Positions 47,151 to 58,400 of a stretch of DNA of 64,000 nt are shown here, in pieces. A model generated the notes under the pieces. It was not told the DNA's origin, made no database searches, and was given only the letters and a program-made list of their open reading frames with translations. Each line of letters starts with the position of its first letter. Position 1 is the first letter of the stretch. This stretch comes from Ciborinia camelliae (lineage: Eukaryota; Ascomycota; Leotiomycetes; Helotiales; Sclerotiniaceae), in the NCBI GenBank assembly GCA_025890175.1, contig JANPYM010000008.1:453501-517500 (forward strand). Direction: 5' to 3'. Made by a program: the position numbers and the translations under genes.

Positions 47151-47722
47151 ATGTCTTTCACGCGCGCCATTCCCCGCGCCACCAGCACACTCGCCCGCAC
47201 ACAGACACCGATCCGCAGTCAAACACGCAGTTTGTCTCTTACCGCGGCCAGAAAATCAGCAGATCATGGGGATCATTATGATCCACCGACCGGATGGTTA
47301 TGGGGCGTGAAGCCTGGAGAGAAGCCGGAGAAGGAGGGGTGGGAAGGTCTATGGGTGTATGGATTTTTTGGGGCGTGTGTTTTTGGAGTTGTGGGCTATG
47401 CGGTTAAGCCGGATACTTCGTAGGTTTTCTTTTTCTTCTATGGTTTGATGGCTAGGGGGGACGGTTGTGGAGTGAGATGTGGGCTGAGGGGATTTTGGGC
47501 CTGGATTTTGGAGTGGGAATTTTAGAGAGAGGGATGGAGGGGCTGTGGCAAGATTTGAGCAAGAGGGTTTTGGAAGACGGGCTTCTGCAGAACTTGCGTT
47601 ACACAAATATTCCGAATAAAATGCTAACCATCATCATCAACAGGATACAAACCTGGGCATTAGAAGAAGCACGAAGAAGGTTAGAAGCCGAAGGGATCTT
47701 GAAGGAGCCAGAAGACAAATAA
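47151..47722 (+). CDS. NDUFB11: complex I ESSS (NDUFB11-type) subunit, 115 aa
   Basis: An accessory subunit of NADH:ubiquinone oxidoreductase in the inner mitochondrial membrane. Exons 47151-47419 and 47644-47722, joined in frame across a 224-nt intron (GTAGGT...GCTAACC...CAACAG). The Arg/Ser/Thr-rich N terminus (residues 1-35) is a mitochondrial presequence. Then come HYDPPTGWLWGVKPGEK, a single membrane segment (LWVYGFFGACVFGVVGYAV) and, on exon 2, PDTSIQTWALEEARRRLEAE. The W..FFG...PD..W..EA.R pattern matches the ESSS family, and the length fits. The reading from 46992 runs through the leader and was not used as the start. An alternative without the intron would stop at TAG and lose the conserved tail. 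Confidence 0.85.
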
Positions 47723-48264
47723 ATCATAAACGGAAGCATTTTGTTTTTATGAGCAAGCTATGATGGAGAACCCGTGCGAAGACTGATGGATTGTGGGGAA
47801 GCTGTACATACGAAGGATGGACGACGGAAGACGATGGGCATCTTGCTGGAAGAATATCAAGATGCACGGAAGTATGGGCCGTGCTAATAGAACGAAGGAA
47901 TACTATTGAGTTTCTTTTCTTTTGTTGAATAATTGCGTGCCGTGGAATTGGTGCCAATGCGAGCTTACTGTGAATTGGATGTGAAAAGCATGGCGTGGAG
48001 TGTAGTGACTCATGAGAATACTGGCGCCCGTGATGTACGAAGGACCCACGTACCGCTATCAAGGACAAGATCTATTCTACCATCGGACCTGACCTCATTC
48101 TCCAACCTCGAATGCGTGCTGTGTGCCTACTACTCCATTCCAAATCTGCACGAAATAGCCTTTCACAATAGGCAGGGAAGGTGCAAGGTATGACTAATAT
48201 ATATAGACTCCATTGCTCGCTATTTATGGCTCTATAGGTATCTACGCGAACATCCATATGACCG
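47723..48264. other. convergent intergenic region
   Basis: Lies between the 3' ends of the complex I gene (plus) and the aminotransferase (minus). Overlapping ORFs on both strands are unsupported. Nothing else seen. Confidence 0.55.
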
Positions 48265-49547
48265 TTAATTAGGTACAACATAACTCCACTCATGCTCCTC
48301 ATCACCATATTGTCTCGCCTCGATCCATTCCTTCATCTTCAATGCGATCTCACCAGCTTCTTGGTCTGGCCTCAATCCACACTCGACCATGTTACCCTTC
48401 CATGAGATATTCCTCACCGGACTGACAACAGCTGCTGTTCCTGCTCCGAAGGCCTCTAATAATCTTCCTTCTTTCGATGCATCCGCTAATTCTCGCATAG
48501 TGTATTTGCGCTCGGAAATGATCCATCCATCCTTGGCAAGCTTCTCGCGAGCTAAAGATAGAACAGAGTCTCTGGTGACACCTTCTAGAATGGTACCGTC
48601 TAATGGAGCGGTAATCAATTCCTTCTGGCCTTGCTTATTCTTGATAGCAACAAACATATTCATGGTTCCAACCTCGGTAACAAACTCCTCCTCGCCGAAT
48701 AACCACAAGTTTTGGTGGAAACCCCTCTTGGCGGCCTCTAATTGTGGCAATATACATGGGGCATAGTTTGCACCCAACTTCTTGTCTCCAACTCCTCCTG
48801 GCCATGCTCTCACAGCATAGTCTGTAGCTTCCAAGGACACGGCCTTAAATCCAGTAGGATAGTATGGTCCAACTGGGGAGGCAATAACATATAGTAACGC
48901 AGACCCTGGTGGTCCAACACCCAATGTTCTTTGTGTTCCAATCATAGTCGGTCTCAAGTACAATGAATATCCTCTAGCATCTGGAATGAATCGTTTCTCC
49001 ATAGCAACGAATTTCGAAATCATCTCAATCATCGCCGATTGATCGAATGTCGGCAGGGCAATACGAGCAGAAGATTTATTCATTCGTTCCATATTCTTAG
49101 TAGGCCTAAACAACCGTACCTTTCCGCTTTTATCCTTGTATGCTTTCATTCCTTCGAAACATTCAAACGCGTAGTGGAAGACGCAGGAGGCGGGATCGAG
49201 AGAGAGGTTTTGGTAAGGCGTTATGCGTGCTGGTAACCATCCTTCAGAAGCTGTCCACTCAATGCTAAGCATATGATCTATGAGCGGTCAGCAATTGATG
49301 ATGTTTAGAGTTCTCCGAAGGGCTTGCCTGTAAAGGATCTTCCAAAGACCAATTCATTAGGAGGAAGAAGTTCACTAGGGGTGGTGTTTTTGGTTATAGT
49401 TAATTTTGTAGGGTCGAGGTCCTGTAGTTTTGTCGACGTCGCCTCTGCTTGTATGCTGTATAATCTCGATGATCCTTCCCACCGTCTTAACACTCTAGAG
49501 CTTGGCTTTGTGAAAGCTGCCCCTCTTGGGAACAATTGACGAAGCAT
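48265..49547 (-). CDS. BAT1: branched-chain amino-acid aminotransferase, mitochondrial
   Basis: A PLP enzyme that moves the amino group between Leu/Ile/Val and 2-oxoglutarate, the last step of their synthesis and first of their breakdown. Exons on minus: 49547-49328 and 49277-48265, giving 410 aa. The 50-nt intron begins GCAAGC and ends TAG, so it is a GC-AG intron; splicing it restores [17 protein letters not shown], the family's conserved run, whereas reading through stops. The basic N terminus ([12 protein letters not shown]) suits mitochondrial import. The family core is intact: [14 protein letters not shown], the probable PLP lysine K240 in [10 protein letters not shown], and [10 protein letters not shown] near 270. 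The paralogue (mitochondrial or cytosolic) is chosen from the presequence alone. Confidence 0.95.
49278..49327 (-). other. GC-AG intron of BAT1
   Basis: Exon ends ACAG, intron GCAAGCCC...GCTGACC...ATAG, next exon ATCATATGC. Only this junction gives the conserved Asp-His-Met-Leu-Ser. Confidence 0.88.
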
Positions 49548-50163
49548 TTTGATTGATTTCTAATACCAAAAGTTGGGTTGAAGGTCGGAGTTTCGATCTG
49601 GGATACCGGACCTTCTTATAAATACGTAAGATCTCACCAATGCTTTGAAATTGTTCACAGACTCAAATGGTCAACTCAGAAAGTCGAAATAAATTTAAAT
49701 GCTGTGACCACTTCCGGCTCCGAATCGCGGAGAGGGTCAGCACAGTTGCGCACAATTGCCCTGTAAGATTGCAAGGATTTAAAAGATACGGCATTTTATG
49801 CAGCCTTATGTAAGCGATGGTATCCCTGAATCACAAGCTGAAGCTGGAGCCTTGTCGGGTCGGGAGACCAGCACGCCAAATTCCAAACTATATGACCCTT
49901 TATTTGGACAAGGCTTACGATTACGGTTTTGGTACTCCATACGGAGGCACAGAACAATTATGACAACAGAATAGATTAATTGTGCCAACTACGACAATCT
50001 ATTCAGCGTTTACGACAATTACTTGTTTAACACAAGATCCAGCATCACTCACGACAAGCTGTCCTATAACTATAATAATTATCAAGGCTTTAATAAGTTT
50101 CATGCACAAGAAGTTCGGACAATTCTTTGAAGCGCCAGTGTTGGTGGGAGGAGAGCTGCGAAG
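49548..50163. other. divergent promoter region BAT1 / SCY1
   Basis: Shared upstream region of two genes pointing away from each other. Small ORFs are unsupported. GGTCCGGTATCCC-type and GGAGACC words were seen but no named site is assigned. Confidence 0.5.
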
Positions 50164-53163
50164 ATGTTCAGTTCCGCGTTGAAATCCTTCACTTCGAATA
50201 TAAATTCCAATTACTCGGTATCATCGACCCCTAGTTCGTACTCGGGACCATGGAAAATATACGATGCGAAGAAGAAATCGACAGGAAAGACTGCATCAGT
50301 CTTTATCCTCGATCGCAAATCCTTAGATGCACATTCAGGATCCTTGGGACGGTCGAGTGCTTCCTCGATGAAACGTGCGATCGAGGAGGTAATTGAAAGA
50401 TTAAAGAAAGAAGCTTCATCGCTAGCAAGGCTGCGGCATCCCAGCATTCTGGAACTGGTTGAGCCAGTGGAAGAAACGAGGGGTGGAGGGCTACAATTTG
50501 CGACGGAGACTGTGACGGCTTCATTATCTGGCCTACTGCAGGAAAAGGATGAGCAAGAAAGAGCTGGTGGTATTGGCGGACGAACAAGTCGATATGTCAC
50601 CGAGGATTCGGAAGGTGGCAGGAGGAGGAGGGAGGTTGAGATAGATGAACTGGAAATACAAAAGGGTCTTTTGCAAATCAGCAAAGCATTGGAGTTTTTA
50701 CATGATAACGCCGGTCTCGTACATGGGAATCTGACGCCTGATGCTGTCTTTGTGAATGCCAAGGTGAGCTTCATGTGTAAATCCTTAACTACTCCAACTA
50801 ATCATTTATAGGGCGATTGGAAAATCAGTGGACTTAGCTTTTCGACTCCACCAGACAATTCGACAAAGGCATCTTCAGTGCAGCCTATCAACCTATCAGA
50901 GGTTCTGAATATCGATCCTCGACTACCTCGTTCTGTCCAAATCAATCTTGACTACTGTTCCCCAGATTTTGTCTTAGACTCAAATCTGAATGTTGGAGCA
51001 GATATGTTCTCACTAGGTGTTCTGATTGTTGCTCTCTATAATTCGCCCCATAATTCACCACTAGAATCCAATAATAGCGTTTCTGGATATAAACGATTAT
51101 TTACCTCGTCTTCGTCGATACCCTCATCTAGCAATAGCTTTTTATGTAAAAAGCCATTGCCGAGAGATATGACTGGGGAGGTACTGCCGCGATTAATAAC
51201 CAGACGTCCAGCGCAACGGATGACTGCAAAAGAGTTTCAACAAAGTGCCTACTTTGATAACATTCTAATATCTACCATTCGATTCTTGGACTCTTTACCC
51301 GCGAAGACCCCAAACGAGAAAGCTCAATTCATGCGTGGTTTGTCGAGAGTATTACCCTCATTTCCAAAAAGTGTGATGGAGAAAAAGGTTTTACCGGCGT
51401 TGTTAGAGGAAATGAAGGATCGGGAGCTAATCTCATTAATTTTACAAAATATTTTCAAAATTATCGAATTATTGCCTTCAGGAAGACGACCGTTTACGGA
51501 AAAGATCATGCCTAGGCTTAAAGAGATATTCTTGAACAACCCCAAACCCCCTGCTGAGCGTGATGCTGCAAAGGAGGCCGGGTTGATGGTCTTACTGGAG
51601 AATATCCAAGTAATATCTGTCAATTGCTCAGGCAAAGAATTTAAGGATGGTAAGATATTTGATAAAGACTAGACTAGACGTATTGTGCTAATTGGTTTAG
51701 ATATTCTACCCATTGTAGCAATCTCGATTGATTCGCCGACACATGCACTTGTAGATGCCGCTTTACGAAGTCTAAACGTTGTTCTACCTATCCTTGATTT
51801 CTCCACTATCAAGAACGAACTTTTCCCAGTTATTGCTTCAGTATTCACGAAAACTAGTAGTCTGGGCATCAAGGTTCGGGGCCTAGAGGCTTTTGTCGTT
51901 CTTTGCGGTGGTTCAAATGATCCGGCTTCTAGCAATGATGGTCTCGATGGCATCGCCAGTGCTAAGAAGACTACATCCACACCCCTCGACAAATATACAA
52001 TGCAAGACAAGATTGTACCCCTAATTCGAGCAATAAAAACGAAAGAACCTGCTGTTGCAGTAGCTGCGCTAAATGTCCTTAGGCAGATAGGGAACATTGC
52101 CGATGCAGATTTTGTTGCCATGGATATTCTTCCAATACTATGGAATATGAGTTTGGGTCCATTACTAAATTTAAAGCAATTCCAGTCTTTTATGGAACTT
52201 ATCAAAACCCTATCTGTTCGAGTCGAGTCTGAGCAAACAAAGAAACTACAAGAGCTATCTGGCACCAATAATAGTGTAAGATCAAATGGTCAAGACGATT
52301 TTATGTCCTTTGGCGCCGCATCGGCATTTCCATCCGCCGCGGGATCTGATGACCCCGAAATTGATTTCGAGCGTCTGGTCAAAGGCGGTATTGGTGCACC
52401 ATCATCGAGTAATCCTCTAGACTCCGGCTGGGACGCTAATCCCGCGCATCCCCAGGCTCAACAAGCCCAACCGTCGACACAGCCTAAGCCAGCGTCTTTC
52501 GCATGGTCTACTCCATCGCCAACAGCGCCATCGTACCCTCCCAACTCCATTAACAATATTCTTCGCCCCCAGCAAAATACAACGGCCCGCACGGTTACAC
52601 CCGATCTCTCTGGCTTTGGAGCCCTAACTCCATCAGCTACCCAATTCTCACAACCCCTTCAACCTCAATCTTCCTTTTCTCAACCGCAATCCTCATTCTC
52701 CCAACCACAATCCTCTTTCCAACAACCCCAACAACCCAAACCCTCCACCTCGACCATAAATTGGGGCGCCGCCGTTTCAGCCCCCAACCCGTGGGGTTCC
52801 ACCCCCACACCATCCGCTCTCTCACCAATCTCACCACCTCCTCTCAACCAATCTTTCTCCTCAATGAGCAACTCTATGTCTTCGCTCTCCATGAATCAAA
52901 TGAGCCAATCGCGTCCGGCGTTAAATAGCTCGCAGACAACGAGTTCGTTTTCGAGTTTTTCGTTGCCGCCGCCGCCTAGTGCGGGGACGGTGGGAGGAGG
53001 TAGTGGAGGAGGAATAGGGGGGAACTATGGGGCGTATGGGGGTGGTAGTGGAGGACAGGGAATTGGGATGGGTATGGGAGGTCAGAGGCCGGTGCAACAG
53101 CAGCAGCAGCAACAGCAACAACAGAAGAAGAGTGGACTGGACGCTTATGAGAGTTTGTTGTGA
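50164..53163 (+). CDS. SCY1: SCY1/SCYL2-type pseudokinase, 966 aa
   Basis: A kinase-like protein of the SCY1 family, linked in other organisms to clathrin-dependent trafficking between Golgi and endosomes. Exons 50164-50763, 50812-51649 and 51701-53163 (introns 48 and 51 nt, in frame). The N-terminal kinase fold covers about residues 30-370. The catalytic loop reads VHGNLTPDAVF (186-196) instead of HRD.....N, and the metal site reads KISGLSF instead of DFG, so it should be inactive. A HEAT-like helical region follows (about 380-680). The tail is disordered, with Ser-Gln-Pro repeats (SSFSQPQ, three copies), Gly-rich and Gln-run segments, ending KKSGLDAYESLL. The N terminus WKIYDAKKKSTGKTASVFILD matches the SCYL2 branch. 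Confidence 0.92.
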
Positions 53164-53682
53164 GGTGAGGTGAGGTCGGGTGAGGTGTTTTTTACACGAG
53201 GATGAGCCATGGGATTAGAAAGAGGGCAAATGGGGGAATTGGGGCTAAACAGAGGACCCAGGGTCAGAAGAAAGGCTAGTTCGGATGTGGTTGGGGATGG
53301 GATGGGATGGGATGGGATGGAAGGGCAGGGGTTGGTTGTGAAGGGGGTTCTTGGAAGCGCTTCAATCCTATGAGGGCTGGTGGAGTTGCGATTAATAAAA
53401 GTACATAGATACCTGGCGGGCAAGAGGATGGATAGTTAGCGAGCGAGCGTGAAGTTGTTTGAGCGAGTTGCAGTTAATATCCAATATTCATGAGGAAAGT
53501 GGATTTCCACATCAAATAAATTGGTTTATATGGGATGAGATGGGTTGAATGTTAAATTGCTCGTAAGGCTTTCTAAAAATCTTTCTAGTGCTTCTAGCCA
53601 AATGGTATAGATATACAGGGGCAAAAATGGGCAGCTTTCATTTTTCTTCACTCACCCCACTTTCGCGACCAGATGATGAAAT
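53164..53682. other. convergent intergenic region with microsatellites
   Basis: Between the 3' ends of SCY1 and the carrier gene. GGTGAGGTGAGGT runs lie at 53162-53187 and GGGATGGGATGGGATGGGAT at 53293-53321. No gene. Confidence 0.6.
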
Positions 53683-54906
53683 TTACAGTCCTTTGTCTGC
53701 GCGCATTTTTCGGAAGAAATCAGTGACTCCCGTAAATACGACGAGTAATATACCTCCACCGGGTCCTAACCTGAGGACCTTGGGTAAGAATCCCTTATAT
53801 AGTGCTGCGAAACCTTCTTCCTTCATCACGGTTCCGAGGGCTGGCCAAGCCCAGTTGTATTTTGGTGCCATTCCGGCGACCTTGGGACTATTCTGGATAC
53901 GCGATTTGACGACATCCATAGGTGTGTTGATAACTGTACCCATGGTTCCACCGATTGCTCCGGATACCATGTTGCCAATCATTTCCTGCTTCTTGTTCTC
54001 GGGCGTGGGCATCAATGCCTTGACTTGGAAAATACATCCAAAATATCCGGCGTTCCATAAAATATGTCTCCACATTGTGCTTTCCAGTCCATTGTAGAGA
54101 GCTAAGGGTCCTTCGGCTTTCACAATCTTGGTCACGCAATCAACCATTCCGGTGTACTTTCCGGCGGACGCGCGATCTTGCAGACGGATCTTGACGAGTT
54201 CGAAGGGGACTACTACGAATGATTCGGTGGCTCCGGCGGTGGCTCCTGTGAGAATGGAGAGGGATTGATTCATTTTGGCAACGCCGAATATTTCGCGGTA
54301 GAAATTTCCCCAAGATTCGTTGGCAGCGAATTTAGTGGCACGTTTGGGGGCCTCCATTAGAATTGGAGCTTCGATTCCGCGGTATAATCGTGAGACACTT
54401 TGGGTGAGAGTGTTAGGAACGATTTTTGAAATGGAGGGGCTCAGGAGTTTGGGAATTGGTACCCTTCATTCTTGATGATCTTTCTGAAGCAATCCACCAT
54501 GCCATTGTAGCCGTCTGGTCCCGCAGAGCTTGTTTGTAGTTGTCTGTTCTTCCGTCAATATCCTGTTTATGACGTCCTGGCGTATGGGCAATCTAGACTC
54601 ACACTCGAGTCTTCACGACATCTAATGGGTACCTGCATAAGTCAGTATGTTGCAGTAGAAAATGCTTGAATTCTCATGAGAGGGCACTTACATAATAAGA
54701 ATCTATCGCAATTCCATGAATTTTAGTCCAAACGTCCTGAAACTTTCGCATTGGCAGGATATATATATCGGGAAGAACTCACTTCAGAGACACCTGCAAT
54801 CGCACCTAAATTGTCTCTATAAGCTTCAATTTCATGAAATGGGGTGAGGGGTAAACGTACCAGCTGCGAACTGGTAAACGAAAGGAAGAGGCTTTTCGGT
54901 AGACAT
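53683..54906 (-). CDS. ODC1: mitochondrial 2-oxodicarboxylate carrier, 301 aa, six exons
   Basis: Exchanges 2-oxoadipate/2-oxoglutarate across the inner mitochondrial membrane, serving lysine metabolism. Exons on minus: 54906-54861, 54805-54783, 54702-54692, 54632-54603, 54543-54463 and 54397-53683; every junction keeps frame and the introns are 55-80 nt. Exon 3 is only 11 nt (Ile-Leu-Ile-Met). The protein starts MSTEKPLPFVYQFAAG and has the three carrier signatures YPLDVVKTR (28-36), PFELVKIR and TPMDVVKSR, one per repeat, each with the following charged/aromatic motif. MEAPKRATKFAAN is typical of the Odc group. The substrate is assigned from subfamily resemblance. The gene shares a 563-bp upstream region with DNA2. 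Confidence 0.93.
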
Positions 54907-55469
54907 GATTGCTATTGAGGCTTTAAAATAGTTAGTAATTAATATTATACACTGTTGAAGAAAGGCATTCTATATAGGAAGGGTCGTTGGTGTAACATAC
55001 CTTAATTATCTATCTAAAATCTGCAATCTGACTTCTTAGAAATATTTCTGATCTTGTGCTCTGTGCGATGCGACGACATCCTACCTATCAACCCCAGAAA
55101 TATTTATGGGTCGCTCTAGCTCTTCCGCCATTCTCCACTTATAGCCGACAGTCGGAGCTTGATGGTCGGGTCGGATACATCAAAAAAACAAAAGACCGAG
55201 AAATGAGACAGGGGTAATGGAGGGACGACCTCGGGACTACCGGATATTAAAACACGCTAGCGATTAGCGAAAATGGAAAGCGCGTTCAAGTCGCGAAATC
55301 GCGTAATCTACTCCACAAAGTGCAAGAACTAATCATCCCATCCCAGTGACAGTGACAATCACAATAACATTTTGGTTTTGATACAAACTATCTTGATATT
55401 GCTTATTCACTTACTCTCCATAACACCATATTCCATGTACTATACCAATTCATATTTTGTGAAGATATA
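54907..55469. promoter_or_regulatory. bidirectional promoter of ODC1 and DNA2
   Basis: The two start codons are 563 bp apart and point away from each other. Near the DNA2 side, 55280-55298 contains GCGCGTT and CGCGAAA, words like the MCB (ACGCG) and SCB (CRCGAAA) sites bound by the MBF/SBF G1/S factors of fungi. That suits a replication gene; binding is inferred. Confidence 0.5.
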
Positions 55470-58400
55470 ATGCCTCTTCAAAAGTCCTTCTCAGACACCA
55501 ATCATTCAGGAAAAGAGAATAATGTATGTATATGCATATGACTCTACTCTTGAAACCAGCTACGAACTAATGGGAGCTAATTGAACAAAGTCTCGAGCAC
55601 AGTGGCAGAGAAATAAAAGTTATCAAAACCAGCAACCAAAGCCCAAAGTTCCCGCAAAACCATTGGCAGAGAAACCGCCGATTCTTGTCTCGACAACTAC
55701 GAAAAATATACTCAACAATTTTCAATATCGGGAACAGACTGGGAAAAAGGATGACTCGAAAGACTTTATAAATCTGGTGTCATCGGAGACAGATAGCAAG
55801 AATAGCACACCATCGAAGAGGAGGCGACAGGGATCTTCGAAAGATGGGAAGAGTTCTGTAGAAGGAGATGCCCTCGTTGAGGAGCCGACTCCTGCAGATG
55901 CACCTTCGACACCATCAATGGGTTTTGATCCAACACAAAATACCGATTTCAAGCGACCATTCAAAGCAATATCCCCAGACGATCGTATAATCTGGGACAC
56001 AAATAAAGATAGTCAGCAACTCCCCTATCCACCCAATGGCAACTTAGGAAAGAGAAAGCGAGGCGATGGTGATGTCAGCAGGGCACAGAGCTCCTCACCT
56101 TTACTAGGACATTCTTCACAAGCAAATTCCCATCCCCAACCGGGGCCAGAGGTCGATATGTGGATGAGACTGGCTCAGAAGGACAATAAGCTCTCACGAA
56201 TTATGGACAATGCGTCTCCGCAATCGTCGAAAGAAGGAAACACACCTAGAGGATTGACACGGTCAAGGAGTCTTGGGAATCCATTGAATCCCAAGAGACA
56301 CCAGTCGAATAGGATAGGGAAAAATCGAGATATCGATACTCCAGGTTTGATGAGGCGATTGCAGGAAGATTACAAGCCGAAGAATATTTCTAGTGGCCCT
56401 TCAAGCTCATCGCCTCTTCCCGACATAGGACTATTTCTATCTGAAGGGCCAAGTTCCCCGCTTGGACAAAAAGCAACCGAGAAGAGGACATCACCTTTAA
56501 AAAGGAGACTTCAGCCGCCGTCATCACCAATCAGCAACGTTGAGTCCGCTGATCCTTTACCAAGCCCAAAGAGACCTTCCACTGCCGAGTCAGATTATGG
56601 TTCTGATGATGGTCTTGATGAGATCGGTGGAATGATACTCACGGCTATCGAATCACAAACGCAGCCGCCTCCTGCCGCTTCATTATCACGACCACTACCA
56701 CCACCACAAATATACGAATCTCCTAGTAAGCCAAAAACTTATTCTACGAATAAACCCCCGAATTTGCCTAGAAGTCACACCACGTTAAAAGCAGTGGACA
56801 ATGATAGTAGCGATGAATTTGGTGAAGGTTTTGATGATGATGATTTCGATGTCGCGTTTGCAGGATCTGTCCCAGCAGATGATGTAGAGCTTCCGCCATC
56901 AAGGCCTAGAGGCGCGGCAGTTGTAAAGGAAGAGTCCGATGATGAATATGGCGACGATATAGACGATTCGGATTTTGCGGCTGCTGAGATAGCTGCGACT
57001 CAATCAATCAAACAATCAACCAATAGCTTAATGCCTGTACGTCCGAGAAATCCATAGCAATATATTATTAATTCAATGCTAAGATATGTCTAGTCTATGG
57101 AAAAAGTTCGCGCGATTCAAAGATATCTTGTCACTATGATAGATGATAATCAATATGAAGGTACTAACGGTAGATTGCAGCCAGAAAAGGTAAACTCCGA
57201 TGAAACTATTGCCTTAATTTAGCTAACCAGCCCAAGATACTTTATCTCCAACCTGAACGATCCAAGGTCAAAAGAATGGTTTACCTTCGAGGCACCTGGA
57301 TTGATACTCCTGTGACTACAAAAGCCTTTGTTCATATCATTGGCAAATTCGACTCACAGGGGATTTGTGTTATAGATGATAACTCTGGTTTGATAATTCT
57401 TCACCCTGATCATCTTATCTCTGCGCTTGTTGTAGCAGATTCTTTTGGGTGTACTCGTCGTGCAGTTCTTCAAGACAGGGTCAAAGCAACTGGTGAAGCG
57501 TCTCCAGCGATGCTTTATGGAACGATTCTGCATGAGATTTTTCAGGCTGCAATGCTTGCCAATCGCTGGGATACAACGTTTCTAGGTGAGCTCATCGACA
57601 AGCTTTCCCAGAGACATCTAGAAGACTTGTATGTGATCAAGGTTGAGATCCCCCAGGCCGTGGAATATCTGCACAGTAAGATGGGAGAGCTGCAAGCATG
57701 GGCAGAATTGTTTGTGTCATCTCAACCAAAAGTAAGTAAAACAACTCATCCTTTTATTCTATATGCTGATCTCTGTAGCCTGGAGCCCTAGTAAAAGCTG
57801 GAAATGGTGATACTGTGGCTATGTGTGTCAGTAATCTTCTCGACGTTGAGGAGCACGTCTGGTCTCCAATGTATGGGTTGAAAGGCAATATTGATGCTAC
57901 AGTACAAATCACCATGAGAGATGGAAAAGAGCAAAGAACACTTACTGCACCTTTTGAGGTCAAGACTGGCAAGAATCCGAGTGTAGCCAACCGAGCACAA
58001 ACTGCACTTTACAATCTCCTCATATCCGATCGATACGATGTCGAAGTTGCTTATGGCATTTTGTACTACATGGAAACGTCGGAGACCATTAGAATTCCTG
58101 CCATTCGCCACGAACTCCGTCACATGATCATGCAACGAAATGAGCTGGCATGTTTTGTACGAGAAAAGAATGCCCAGCTTCCACCCATGCTCAAGAAGGA
58201 GAATATGTGCGGCAGATGTTATGCAAAAAATACCTGCTTCATCTATCACAAGCTTGCGGATGATGGAAATGGTGAGACAAGTGGCATGAAGGAAAAGTTT
58301 GATGAAGTTGTTAAACATCTTACTCCAAGACATAAAGAGTTCTTCCTCAAATGGGATGATCTCCTTACGAAAGAAGAGAAAGATTCCTTAAAATTTCGTC

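Noticed and set aside
50211..50774. 187-codon minus ORF
   Set aside because: Antisense shadow of the SCY1 kinase exon.
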